The notes: generated by a model from the letters alone, not told the origin. A stretch of 10,075 nucleotides of DNA from Euperipatoides rowelli (GCA_003024985.2 PXIH01S0008345.1), one strand, 5' to 3'. Numbered from the stretch's first letter, positions 1 through 7,608 are shown. A program made the numbers and translations.

Positions 1-104
1 TTACACCTAGATAAGTTTAGAAATATGATTTATTTGGTATTTAGTATGCCCTATTGTACTAAAGCCTTAGGAGCATGATCAGGATTTATAATGAAATTCC
101 CCTT

Positions 105-1140
105 CTAGTTTTTGTAAACCAATAGATAAAAGATCATATGACATATGTATATATCCAATAGACATCCTTTTAATGTTGATTTAGTAGAGATGCATTTAAT
201 TGACCTGGATTCAGTGTAGGGGTTTTGATTGGTGACCTCTGTCTTTACATTAGTTACATTAACATTCACAAGGCAATTATATAACCCTATATGGTCCCTT
301 ATAATGAGCTTTAAGCTTTCTTTTTTCCAGAGAAATTCTGGAATCCAGTAATAAAACTTTTTATCCAATATTGAATTCTGATAACACTCTTCCCTTGTTT
401 CTGTGGTTGCTTGATTTAATGGATAAATTATATAAATTTTTATTTCACTCAATGAACTTCAGTAAACAAACAGCAAAGTCCTCATTCTCCTCATTGCTAC
501 AATCTATCAGATCAAATCCAAACAGTAGAAAGTATGTTCTCCCTCAGTACAAGAGGAATTACTGACTCCCACTCATCATAAGAACCTTCACACAATTGAG
601 GATACTTTATACTTTAATGATGACCATTTAAACATTCCACGATCCCATTTGATTTAGGGTGAAAAGCTGTAGTTACAATGTTTTATGCAAAGGAAACTTC
701 ACAAATGATTAAACATTTTGCTAGTCAAATTAACCCTATGATCCATGAGAATAACCCTCACTGCCTCCATATAAGAAATAAACATGGTCAATATAGGTTT
801 TTGATATGGTCACTGCTTCTATATCTCTAGTTGGCATATTGACTATAAATCTTGTGAACTTGTCTATAAATAGTAATAGACCAGTTCACAAGATTTCCAG
901 TCACTATTATCATTGTCCTTACTATATTAAAAAACCAAGGAAGTTAATTGATAACTTCTGAAAGGGATACACAGGAATTTGAGGCTAACATTTAATTATT
1001 TTAGATTGAAAATTCCTCTGACAATTTTGACAACCCTTAATGAAAGCCTTTACATCTGAATTCATCCCTTTCCATGTGAACAGTAATTTCACCTTCCATA
1101 GACTTTATCCACACTAACATCTTCTGATCTACACCTCTTG
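105..1140 (-). pseudogene. pol: Gypsy integrase remnant
   Basis: The - strand carries three integrase modules in order. The zinc-binding HHCC tail reads KGMNSDVKAFIKGCQNC, with its C-x2-C pair near 1012-1030. The start of the catalytic core reads IDKFTRFIVNMPTRD at about 820-872, which matches the usual (D)xFTR block of Gypsy integrases. A C-terminal GPY/F-type module has KVLLLDSRISLEKRKLKAHY ending in KGPYRV at 281-301. Stops interrupt the core, and the catalytic DDE triad cannot be traced intact. A 115-codon open frame at 105-452 overlaps the C-terminal module mostly in another frame and is not thought to be a gene. In active elements integrase inserts the cDNA into chromosomes; this copy is dead. 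The sequence below about 105 is not recognisable. Confidence 0.8.
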
Positions 1141-1375
1141 TGATATAATGAAATTATCAAAGGGACTAAAGATTTTGGAACCAGAGCCATAATCATTCAG
1201 GATGTATTCATCTAAATATACATTTTACAGTAAATCCTTTAAAAATTTTGCAAAATTGGAATCCTGACATCTTTTTTGTTATTTTACTGAGATTAGCTCT
1301 ATCAGCTCAACATTGTTTACAAACCCATAGCTCACTGTCTCCTCACACCTACTCAACATTTTGGCAACATTTTCC

Positions 1376-1841
1376 CAGTAATGGCAAACCTTTTCTGACT
1401 CATGTGCCACTTGAAGTTAGGTTATTTTCAGTTGTTTCGTGTGCCACCAGAACAGCCAGCAAACATTATTGTACATAAGTTCACCAAGTTGAGAATCCAC
1501 CTCATCTAATATCTTCAAGAACTGGCAATTATTTAGAGCATGTGCAGATATAAAGTTCATAATTTTAGTTACCACCGAGAGTGCACTTTCAAATGACTTC
1601 ATACTTGCTTTTGTGCACAGTTTCCTGGTGTATAATGCAATGGAACTGTGCAATAGTGCTGAACTTCTTCATTAAGAAATATCACAAAACCATTATGTTT
1701 ACCTACCATAGACAAAATTTCCTATTTATTTCATGTACCGGTACAATACTACTCCATGCATAGTGTGTTCATGTGGTATGCCACACAAATCATGTTCTTA
1801 TGTCACCCAGTGGCACATGTGTCATAAATTCGCCATCACTG
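1376..1841 (-). mobile_element. Internally deleted hAT transposon nested in the Gypsy remnant
   Basis: The ends are inverted repeats typical of animal hAT elements: CAGTAATGGCAAACC starts at 1376, and the reverse complement of the right end reads CAGTGATGGCGAA, finishing at 1841. Subterminal segments also pair, with GTGCCAC-type motifs on both sides. The interior carries a piece of hAT transposase on the - strand. The element is about 466 bp, far shorter than a full hAT of 2-4 kb, so it is a deletion derivative moved in trans. The 8-bp flanks (1368-1375 and 1842-1849) agree at only 4 of 8 positions, so the target duplication has decayed or the ends are off by a base. It splits the Gypsy pol between RNase H and integrase, which makes it younger than that insertion. 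Confidence 0.82.
1417..1690 (-). pseudogene. hAT transposase fragment (ZBED/GTF2IRD2-like type)
   Basis: The - strand translation begins with FSTIAQFHCIIHQE, which in this transposase class precedes the stretch LCTKASMKSF, then VTKIMNFISAHALN, and finally a block ending NNVCWLFWWH. In the hAT subgroup related to the domesticated ZBED5, FAM200 and GTF2IRD2 proteins, the corresponding text is HCIIHQE-LCAK, VxIVNFIxxxxLNxRQF and xxVRWLSRG. HCIIHQE and LCTK are in different frames, so there is a one-base frameshift near 1615-1630. The conserved Arg and Ser of VRWLSRG have become Cys and Phe. The fragment stops almost at the left inverted repeat, so the C-terminal part including the dimerisation region is deleted. 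It is not functional. The family match is from memory of the motif. Confidence 0.78.
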
Positions 1842-1889
1842 CTCAATCCAATGTTGAAATCCTGTAGTGAGGAACCCATGTGTTAATCT

Positions 1890-2945
1890 TTTTCTTTCAA
1901 ATAGAAAAGGAAAGACAAATGTTTGTGATTTTCTTCACAATATTATATCAAAAAATAAAATGGCTAAACTGGTATAATGTCAAGACAAGAGCAAGACCCT
2001 CCTTTCATAGTGGGATAATTTTTTCAGCCTTATTGAGCTTTCATCTGCAATATACCAAAGAGTGAAAGTTTCCCCTTCATCCATTTGTTCAAATACTCCT
2101 ACAGCTATCAAATTTACTATAACAGGTATCAAATTTGGATACATCAATAAAGATGCAGAAATTGCTTCCTTTAACTGATCAATTGCTACATCACATTTAT
2201 GCATCATTTAAACTCATAAAGCCGAGCACCTTTGTTTGCTATGTCCACTATTAACTTTCTATAGATATTAACTGTTCCCAAAAATGATGTTACTTGCTTG
2301 AGATTGCAAAGTTTGGGAAACTATTTAATGGCTTTTAATTTATATGTTAAAGAAGTAGTCCTTTTTGCTGAAACCTGATGCCCCAAGAAAGTCATTCTCT
2401 TGGAAGAAGCTACACTTTGACGGGCTATATGCTACATCCACCGATTTAAGTTTTTTTCAAATAAACTAAGTACAGCTAAATGTTCTTCAGACATCTTGTG
2501 TGTACTAAAACATCATATTGATAGCTCAGAATCCTTTCACTAGAGATCTCATCAGTTAAAGTTTTCTGAAAGTATTGCTACCAATGTCAGATAACCTTGA
2601 GCCATATGGTTTAATATGTACCTAGCCCAGGGTACATTAAAAAAATAACTGCCTCTAACAGCAGAATCTAAGGCAATCTGAAAGAATCTACAATTTTTGA
2701 AAAATATCTGGATCCATTAAGAGCCAAGATATTGTGAATATTGTGTTGTGGGTAATTTAATGGCTTAGTGATTTTATTAATTTAACACTTAATGAGTAAC
2801 CTTAAATCATCAGATGGTTTCTTTATCACCAGGTTCGAATCCAGGTCTAGCCTTTGTCTAGGCACTACTTTCTTCCCATAATTTTCTATTTGAATATAAG
2901 CTTTTTTTACAATGTTGATGACTGTTAAAATGCTGAAAAATGAAA
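1890..2945 (-). pseudogene. pol: Gypsy reverse transcriptase and RNase H remnant
   Basis: Going down the - strand, recognisable blocks follow the family order. The N-terminal fingers (VIKKPSDDLRLL) lie at about 2790-2850, and a piece reading LALNGSRYFSKI matches the YFSKxD block near 2700-2740. The catalytic YxDD region is at 2497-2523. FLGHQVSAK is at 2364-2390, and FLGTVN of the thumb is near 2255-2285. RNase H follows from 2207 to about 1980 (DQLKEAIS, then YPNL), fading toward 1890. The catalytic box reads YQYDVLVHT, so the first Asp of YxDD is replaced by Tyr. Stops and frame changes fall between blocks, so no functional enzyme can be made. The next domain, integrase, is displaced by the hAT insertion. 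Assignment to the Ty3/Gypsy group rests on block order and motifs seen by eye. Confidence 0.83.
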
Positions 2946-2960
2946 TGTTTCCAGTCAATA

Positions 2961-3253
2961 AATTAGCAAGCATGTCAACTTTAAAATTAAAACCCAGAGA
3001 TCCAGGTTTGAATCCTTCTGTGGAAGTTTTTTGTCTGACAATAGACCTTTAAAAGAAACTTCAGGTGTGGGGTTAGCTAAAATTAAACTGTTAAAGGCTT
3101 TTTTTATAACTGTACATTTTTCTCCTTTTGTCTCCAATTTTATTATTCTGTTAGCAGATTTTAATTATCTTGGGCGCTGTCTTGCTGTTTATAGTGAGAT
3201 TTACAGTGACTTCAAGCTCAAACTTGGAGTTTTATATAAAACATAGCCTAGGT
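2961..3253. other. AT-rich stretch without a recognisable gene
   Basis: Between the top of the Gypsy reverse transcriptase and the hAT-type MITE I see only AT-rich sequence with short open frames on both strands. One segment (GGTTTGAATCC at 3005-3015) resembles a tRNA B box, but lacks convincing partner signals. It may still belong to the Gypsy element upstream of reverse transcriptase, or be plain intron. Confidence 0.5.
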
Positions 3254-3853
3254 CAAGGGTCAGCAACCTGTGGCTCCGGAGCCGCATGCGGCTCTTTCAG
3301 CAAATTTTGTGGCCCTTTGAAAATTGGCAGAACATTTTTTTTTATTACAATGATGTCCTGTCCAATATTCAGCTCTTTAGTCCGCCATAATTCCATTTTT
3401 CTTCAGAAAATTCTACAACATAGATATTCATAATTAGTTTAAATCCCCGGAGCCGTACGACTACGAAAGAAAATTCCGTTATCCCTCGGCTCCGGGGCTG
3501 CCCAGGGATCGAACACACGATCCCCTTATATGCACAGCTCCACAATCCAGCAGCAGCCTTAACCACTGGAGCTGTAACGTTTTTATTTTAATTTATAAAT
3601 TTCAAATAATGAACAAGTTTAATAAAAATGTTTTTTGTTTTTTAGTGGAAGCCTTTTTTTATTCAGCTCAGAACACCCACCTCATGCCTGTACTGTACAT
3701 ATGCTCTACTCACCGTACTGTTGCTTGGTGCTAGTTGCCCAGTGCAGCCCATGTGAGGGGATACTTGATATTTCAGTTCTGTGGCTATTCCATGCTTTTT
3801 TTTTTCCGTTTTTTTTGCAGATTTGGCTGTCACCGAAAGGTTGCTGACCCCTC
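3254..3853 (+). mobile_element. hAT-type MITE, copy 1, with 8-bp target duplication
   Basis: The left terminus CAAGGGTCAGCAACC at 3254 pairs with the right terminus, whose reverse complement reads GAGGGGTCAGCAACC and ends at 3853. The flanking octamers are GCCTAGGT (3246-3253) and ACCTAGGT (3854-3861), identical at 7 of 8 bases, as expected for hAT insertion. Just inside the left end lie two overlapping perfect palindromes, GGCTCCGGAGCC (3272-3283) and GAGCCGCATGCGGCTC (3279-3294), a signature shared by a widespread hAT family in animals. No transposase is encoded. The 600-bp length includes a nested SINE at 3340-3575. A second, shorter copy lies inverted at 7300-7608 and shares a 30-base perfect match (3661-3690 with 7464-7493). 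It sits in the intron upstream of the 4268 exon. Confidence 0.9.
3340..3575 (-). mobile_element. tRNA-derived SINE, copy 1, nested in the MITE
   Basis: Read on the - strand, the head has an A-box-like AGCTCCAGTGG (3563-3573) and a B-box-like GTTCGATCC (3506-3514) at tRNA-like spacing, which together form an internal RNA polymerase III promoter. The body follows, and the 3' end is an A-rich tail that appears as the T run at 3335-3343. Flanks AACATTTTT (3331-3339) and AACGTTTTT (3576-3584) fit a target duplication with one change. The inverted MITE copy at 7300-7608 lacks this segment, which confirms it as an insertion. Just after the B box is an 11-bp perfect stem, 3445-3455 with 3487-3497. 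The body is alignable with the SINE at 6295-6531. It encodes no protein and would need LINE enzymes for movement. Confidence 0.82.
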
Positions 3854-3861
3854 ACCTAGGT

Positions 3862-4267
3862 CTCACTCCATTTGAATGACATTCATAATTCCAACCAGTT
3901 TTCTGTTGATTTATTTCTGTTGTTAGATTGACAGATGTCAATTAAAGGAGTGTGTATCGTCCCACTGGTACTAATTATAGCATTGTTAATTTTGTTTAGG
4001 TTATTTCCGTGATAGTGAGTTCCTGTTTTGAATTATTTATAACTTTCAGTCTAATAAACAGTTTAGACTTTAATTTTGATTTCAGCCTACCTCATTTTTT
4101 TATTTTTCCAGCTAGCTTACGTTCTCAACATTAACCAATTATAGCACAATACAGAACTACTTAACACATCAACAGCTCCCAACAATTTCTTGCTAATTAA
4201 TCTATTTTATGTTAATTTGGCATTTTATTTAAATGTGTTAAAATTACTTGACTTTTATTTTTTTCAG
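3862..4267 (+). other. Intron sequence upstream of the 140-bp exon
   Basis: This is AT-rich DNA with no gene or recognisable repeat. It ends in a strong splice acceptor: a T-rich tract followed by CAG at 4265-4267. A small perfect inverted repeat, ATTGACA/TGTCAAT (3927-3933 and 3936-3942), is the only structure noted. No upstream exon of the host gene was found anywhere in 1-4267, so the intron probably extends through the transposons to the left. Confidence 0.6.
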
Positions 4268-4407
4268 ATTAAGGATTTGGAATTAAGAGAAGCACAACTT
4301 AAAGCGCAGTTTAATTGTGATGAAAGTAGTGAAACGAGTCATTACGATGTAGAGCGACATATTTTTAGAAGGAAACCTCATAAGAAAAGATATGCAGTTC
4401 ATACAAG
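4268..4407 (+). CDS. Internal coding exon of an unrecognised host protein
   Basis: This exon is bounded by a T-rich acceptor ending CAG at 4267 and the donor ACAAG|GTAAAA at 4407/4408. It starts in phase 0 and ends with two bases of a split Arg codon. It encodes 46 whole codons: IKDLELREAQLKAQF at the start looks like the end of a coiled coil. Next comes an acidic, polar stretch (CDESSETSHYDVE), then a strongly basic patch FRRKPHKKR that could be a nuclear localisation or nucleic-acid-binding segment. The codon composition is clearly less AT-rich than the flanking intron, and the frame is open across the exon. It joins in frame to 8702. I cannot name the protein; the role is unknown. The exon lies between two inverted copies of the same MITE, and a SINE starts 85 bp downstream. 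Confidence 0.8.
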
Positions 4408-4491
4408 GTAAAAAATTTTTTTAGATGTTTACTATAGTATTTATTAGTCATAGAACATTCATATATTTATGTTTTATTTTAATGGGGGGAA

Positions 4492-4726
4492 CATTAACTT
4501 TATTTACGATATATACAAATTTGATAAACTTTATATTACAAAAAACACATATGAAGAAAAACATTTGGATATTTTCTTTGACAGTTCTATGTGCCAAACT
4601 TCTTGGAAAGATCAAATTCTGCTTGAACCAATTTAATCTAGGGAATGAAGATTTCCCCGGATTCAAACCGGCAGCAAGCTTAGCTCCATAGCGCCGAGTG
4701 GAGCATCTTATACACTCGACTACCCC
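4492..4726 (-). mobile_element. tRNA-derived SINE, copy 2
   Basis: On the - strand the head starts GGGGTAGTCGAGTG (4713-4726), which resembles an A box. It continues to a near-consensus B box GGTTTGAATCC (4659-4669), as in tRNA-promoted SINEs. A short hairpin GGGAA/TTCCC (4641-4645 with 4653-4657) follows the B box. The element ends with GTAAATAAAGTTAATG near 4492 rather than a long poly(A). The flanks AATGGGGGGAA (4481-4491) and AATGGGAGTAA (4727-4737) match at 9 of 11 bases and are a plausible target duplication, giving an element of about 235 bp, the same length as copy 1. Not a functional tRNA gene: the acceptor arm is missing and the element has a non-tRNA body. Confidence 0.72.
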
Positions 4727-4737
4727 AATGGGAGTAA

Positions 4738-5574
4738 ATGTTTGTTCCCAGAGCTTAATACTGGGAATTAATTGTTTAATATGAATTGTTAATAAAAATT
4801 AAGATAACTTAAAGAAAATGCTAATTTCTAAAAATGACATGCTGTGGATTTGAAATTCAATAATTCATCATTATATGTTGCGTTTGTGTCCATGAATTCA
4901 GATTTACAACAAATATCCTTAGCCCTAAAAAGTTGCTAATTTATTTTTTATAATGAAATGTTTCTTAGATAATTCCGCTTCAACATGACAATGCCATACC
5001 GGGGAACTTAACTCGTTTAATGAATTCTGAGGATGAATCGGACTTGGCATGTAATCAATTTATATTAATTAGGTCACAAAAGCTTTAAATTATTGTAATG
5101 AATGCATTCATTATTTATTTATTTATTGTATTGATTTGCTGTGGAAAAAGAAAAACTAATTCATGATCGCACATTGTTTACTTTTTTAATGCAACATTCA
5201 TAATCTGATCATGAGTTGTAAATAATGTGAAAAAAATCAACTTCATTTACATATGCAAATAAATGTTAATTTAATCATGATGTTTGTTTTGCATGAGTGC
5301 ACATTCTTAATGATAAAAGAATGTTGCACACATGCCTTGTTGTCTTACTTGTTTGGAATGGCTTTAATCAGTTCTGGCAAGTAATTATTTATTTCTTAGA
5401 TATTTTGTGGCTGACGAGTTCAAAGAGTTTGACTGCACCTGAAGTGTTTATACAGACATCCCTACCTTCGGGAGATAATCACATTATTATGAAGAAAATT
5501 ATAGACAATCAAATTTTTATTTCAACATTACTATTTCTGTAACAAGTGAATTATCAGGGAACCGTTACGACTAA
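4738..5574 (+). other. Intron sequence, no assigned gene
   Basis: This is AT-rich intron between the SINE and the retroposon at 5575. Two acceptor-like sites precede short coding-looking stretches. TTTCTTAG at 4961-4968 is followed by a frame containing PGNLTRLMNSEDESDL and a weak donor at 5051. ATTTCTTAG ending at 5399 is followed by a frame reading YFVADEFKEFDCT and then TGA at 5440-5442. Neither has enough support to be called an exon: the first gives an immediate stop if spliced to the 4407 donor. A short hairpin lies at 5291-5335. Confidence 0.5.
5291..5335. repeat. Short hairpin-forming inverted repeat
   Basis: GTGCACATTCTT (5297-5308) pairs with AAGAATGTTGCAC (about 5317-5329) with one bulged base, and the outer GCATG/CATGC bases extend the stem. 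The loop is about 8 bases. At about 45 nt it is shorter than a typical microRNA precursor. It could be a remnant of a small inverted-repeat transposon. Confidence 0.5.
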
Positions 5575-6071
5575 TTTTTTTTTTTACATAATGTTTTTTT
5601 TTTTTGGCTTGGTATGGCCAATACCCGTGAGGGTGAATCTATCAATACATCTTCTTATGTATCACTCACGCTATGTACATTGTATACACTATTTACAGTT
5701 AATCACAAGCTAACAAGTATTCGCCTGATAGTTCGGTTGCAATCTCTCCAACGCAATGTGTAACGTAACATTCGTTACTTTCGTAACAGTCGAATGCAAA
5801 TTCGGAAATTAGGACTGGTTGAATAGCTCCTCGATCCGCTGTCATTCAGAAAGAAAGACAAGTCGGAAACGAGGCTGGGAAGTTTAAGCCGCGAACCCTT
5901 GTCGTAGCTCAGGCTTACACCAAGATACATAATCTTTATATTAGAATTATCATTCATGAATGATTCATTCACTGAAAATGAATTCCAACTGTGAACACTG
6001 CTCACAAGAAATGAGCGAATCGGTAAAGCTACCATTATTGAGATACGTATAAAAATAATGTAGTCTCCAGA
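5575..6071 (-). mobile_element. Poly(A)-ended retroposon-like unit, possibly a truncated LINE
   Basis: On the - strand this unit ends in two A-runs, seen as T tracts at 5574-5585 and 5594-5606. They are separated by ACATAATG and preceded by a short GC-richer tail containing CACGGGTATTGGCC. The flanks GTTACGACTAA (5564-5574) and GTCGCAACTAA (6072-6082, shifted by a base) match at 8 of 11 by eye, a possible target duplication. An 86-codon - strand open frame (5775-6035, with IMYLGVSLSYDKGSRLKL) ends in a stop well before the tail, which fits a LINE 3' coding end plus 3' UTR. I cannot match it to a known reverse transcriptase. A SINE is the alternative: GGGTTCGCGG near 5895 is a poor B box. Composition is clearly more GC-rich than the surrounding intron. 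Confidence 0.5.
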
Positions 6072-6294
6072 GTCGCAACTAAAATTTGGTTGACCAAGTT
6101 TATACAGTGATTTTCTAAGGTTATTATTATGTTATTCATTTTTCATTCCTGGCAACTCGGTGATATTGGCCAGCATGTCTAACAATGAAATTAGCATCCT
6201 AATTTTTTTTTTAAATGTTTCGCCTGATGGCAAAAACGAATAGTTTATTTACAATATTTAGTGAAATGATATGCACATAAGTATCTCTGAGGTG

Positions 6295-6531
6295 TTTCTT
6301 TATTTTTACATCGTCTTGTGTGTCACATCTTTCAAGTCTTGCCATAAATCCATTTTTCGAACTATTGGAATAACTTTGATATCTCTGGAAAGAGAAAAAA
6401 AATCCCCAGTGTGTATTAACGGTGAAAGAAAATTTGCTATTTTCCGCACTGGGGCTGTCCTGGATCAAACCATCTCATCCTTATTATGCACTACTCCATG
6501 GCAGCCAACAGCCTAGAACACTGGACTACTA
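6295..6531 (-). mobile_element. tRNA-derived SINE, copy 3
   Basis: The - strand head contains the A-box-like TAGTCCAGTGTTCTAGGC (6511-6528) and the B-box-like GGTTTGATCC (6462-6471). The body matches copy 1 along its length: CAGCCCC, then AATTTTCTTTC (6424-6434), CTGGGGATTT, and further downstream GAAAAATGGATTTATGGC against GAAAAATGGAATTATGGC in copy 1. A stem CCCCAGTG/CACTGGGG (6404-6411 with 6447-6454) sits where copy 1 has CCCCGGAG/CTCCGGGG. The 3' end is an A-rich tail near 6295. No clear target duplication was found. An 18-bp tandem duplication abuts the head at 6532-6567. Confidence 0.78.
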
Positions 6532-6567
6532 GAGCAGTACCATCCTAAAGAGCAGTACCATCCTAAA
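6532..6567. repeat. 18-bp perfect tandem duplication
   Basis: GAGCAGTACCATCCTAAA occurs at 6532-6549 and again, without spacer or mismatch, at 6550-6567. It touches the 5' head of the SINE at 6295-6531. The absence of differences suggests a recent replication slip or an event at the insertion junction. Confidence 0.9.
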
Positions 6568-6681
6568 TTTTTATTTTCAACCTATGACTGCTTCAAACTT
6601 CTTTCAAAGCCTGATTCCATTACTAGTGTGAGCATAACAAACTCTCAGCATGTATTACTCCAGAAACAGCTAAATGTCTAG

Positions 6682-7184
6682 CACTAGGTGGAGCTAATCA
6701 CATAGAACGGGATGGATTAGCGGCTTATCATTTGGCTTACAATTTAAATTTCTTACCTGAACCCCTTTCATTAAGGGAATTAATAATTATGTCCACCAAT
6801 CCTAATCACATAAGTGAAACAATCATTCCTAAACTTGACAGTAAAGTTTTGGGCCAGACTACCACTAGAATCAAGATGGTCAACAGCAAAAAATGTTTTT
6901 AAATCTCAGATAGTCAATTTTTGTCCAAGTAGTGCTAAATTTAGTAAACAAACCCAGATTATTATTTTTGCACAACCCCATATTTTTAGCTTTTAAGTCT
7001 TTTCCTTTCTATACTAATATAATTATGGATAGACTATAAAAAATGATAAATACACGCAGATGTCTCTTATTGCTTGAGTTAAATTAATTGAATTAAGGTT
7101 CCAGTTAATATGAGGGTTACACAGTAAAAAAAAACGGTAAGGAAAGCGATCCGTCCAGACCTAAGCATTTAGTTCCACCTAGTG
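6682..7184. mobile_element. Degraded element with CACTAGGTGG inverted termini
   Basis: The left end CACTAGGTGGAGCTAA (6682-6697) matches the reverse complement of the right end, CACTAGGTGGAACTAA (7169-7184). Weaker similarity continues for about 25 more bases inward on both sides (GGGATGGAT against TGGACGGAT). The adjacent 4-bp flanks are CTAG (6678-6681) and TTAG (7185-7188). Termini beginning CAC occur in the CACTA/EnSpm, Chapaev and Transib superfamilies; I cannot decide between them. The 503-bp interior is AT-rich. A + strand frame without ATG stays open from about 6627 to TAA near 6899, but it runs through the left terminal repeat, so it is unlikely to be a gene. It is best read as a non-autonomous DNA transposon. 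Confidence 0.55.
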
Positions 7185-7299
7185 TTAGATGATTGTTTGT
7201 GAAATAATCATTCCGAAAGTTTGCTACATATACCCTAGTAATTTCCTTTTATTGATAATTGAAACTATAGAAAAATAAAAGTGCATGTAGGAAATAACT

Positions 7300-7608
7300 C
7301 AAAGGTCAGCAACTTTTCAGTCACAAAGAGCCAAATCTGCAAAAAAATGAAAAACAGAAATATGGAAGAGCTGCAGAAATTAAATATCAAGTAACTCGGG
7401 CGAACTCCCTCATATGAACTGCGCTGTGCAACTCACACCAAACAGTACAGCACATGTACAGTTCAGGCATGAGGTGGGTGTTCTGAGCTGAATCTTGTTC
7501 ATTTTTTTAAATTTAGATTAAAATAAAAATCTCCAGCCAATTTTCAGAGCCACAAAATTTACTGAAAGATCCGCATGCCACTCCGGAGCCGCAGGTTGCA
7601 GACCTCTG
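7300..7608 (-). mobile_element. hAT-type MITE, copy 2, inverted
   Basis: This is the same family as 3254-3853 in opposite orientation. The left terminus CAAAGGTCAGCAAC begins at 7300. The right terminus, reverse complemented, reads CAGAGGTCTGCAACC and then CGGCTCCGGAG, ending at 7608. The block at 7464-7493 is identical over 30 bases to 3661-3690 of copy 1. This copy lacks the SINE and some other sequence, so at about 309 bp it approximates the uninterrupted element. The subterminal palindrome has mutated, and the flanks AAATAACT (7292-7299) and GGTTAACT (7609-7616) share only the last five bases, so it appears older or faster-decayed than copy 1. It lies in the 4.3-kb intron. Confidence 0.86.

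Larger units (their letters stand above)
1..2960 (-). mobile_element. Decayed Ty3/Gypsy LTR retrotransposon, pol region
   Basis: Read on the - strand, this stretch keeps the Gypsy pol order reverse transcriptase, RNase H, integrase, with many stops and frameshifts. Seen directly: reverse transcriptase pieces such as VIKKPSDDLRLL and FLGHQVSAK, an RNase H piece beginning AIDQLKEAIS, an integrase zinc-finger piece KGMNSDVKAFIKGCQNC and a C-terminal KGPYRV motif. In this family the polyprotein copies the element RNA into DNA and integrates it. No LTR, primer-binding site, protease or gag was found, so the element is either truncated or continues left of the window. It is interrupted by a hAT element at 1376-1841. 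It probably lies in an intron of the + strand host gene, in antisense orientation. The right edge is approximate. Confidence 0.85.

Noticed and set aside
105-452. 115-codon open frame on the - strand as a gene
   Set aside because: It overlaps the GPY module of the Gypsy integrase, which reads in another frame. The open frame is a by-product of a frameshift.
2832-2842. Perfect B-box match GGTTCGAATCC on the + strand, with TGGCTTAGTGA at 2761 as a possible A box
   Set aside because: The A-to-B spacing of about 71 is too long. The stretch is better explained as Gypsy reverse transcriptase coding sequence on the other strand (SNLVIKKPSDDL).
2955-3015. Possible tRNA or SINE head ending in GGTTTGAATCC
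   Set aside because: The A box is weak, no A-rich tail or target duplication follows, and the body does not resemble the other SINEs.
4655-4735. A tRNA gene on the - strand
   Set aside because: A and B boxes are present, but no acceptor stem can be folded and the sequence runs into a SINE body with flanking duplications.
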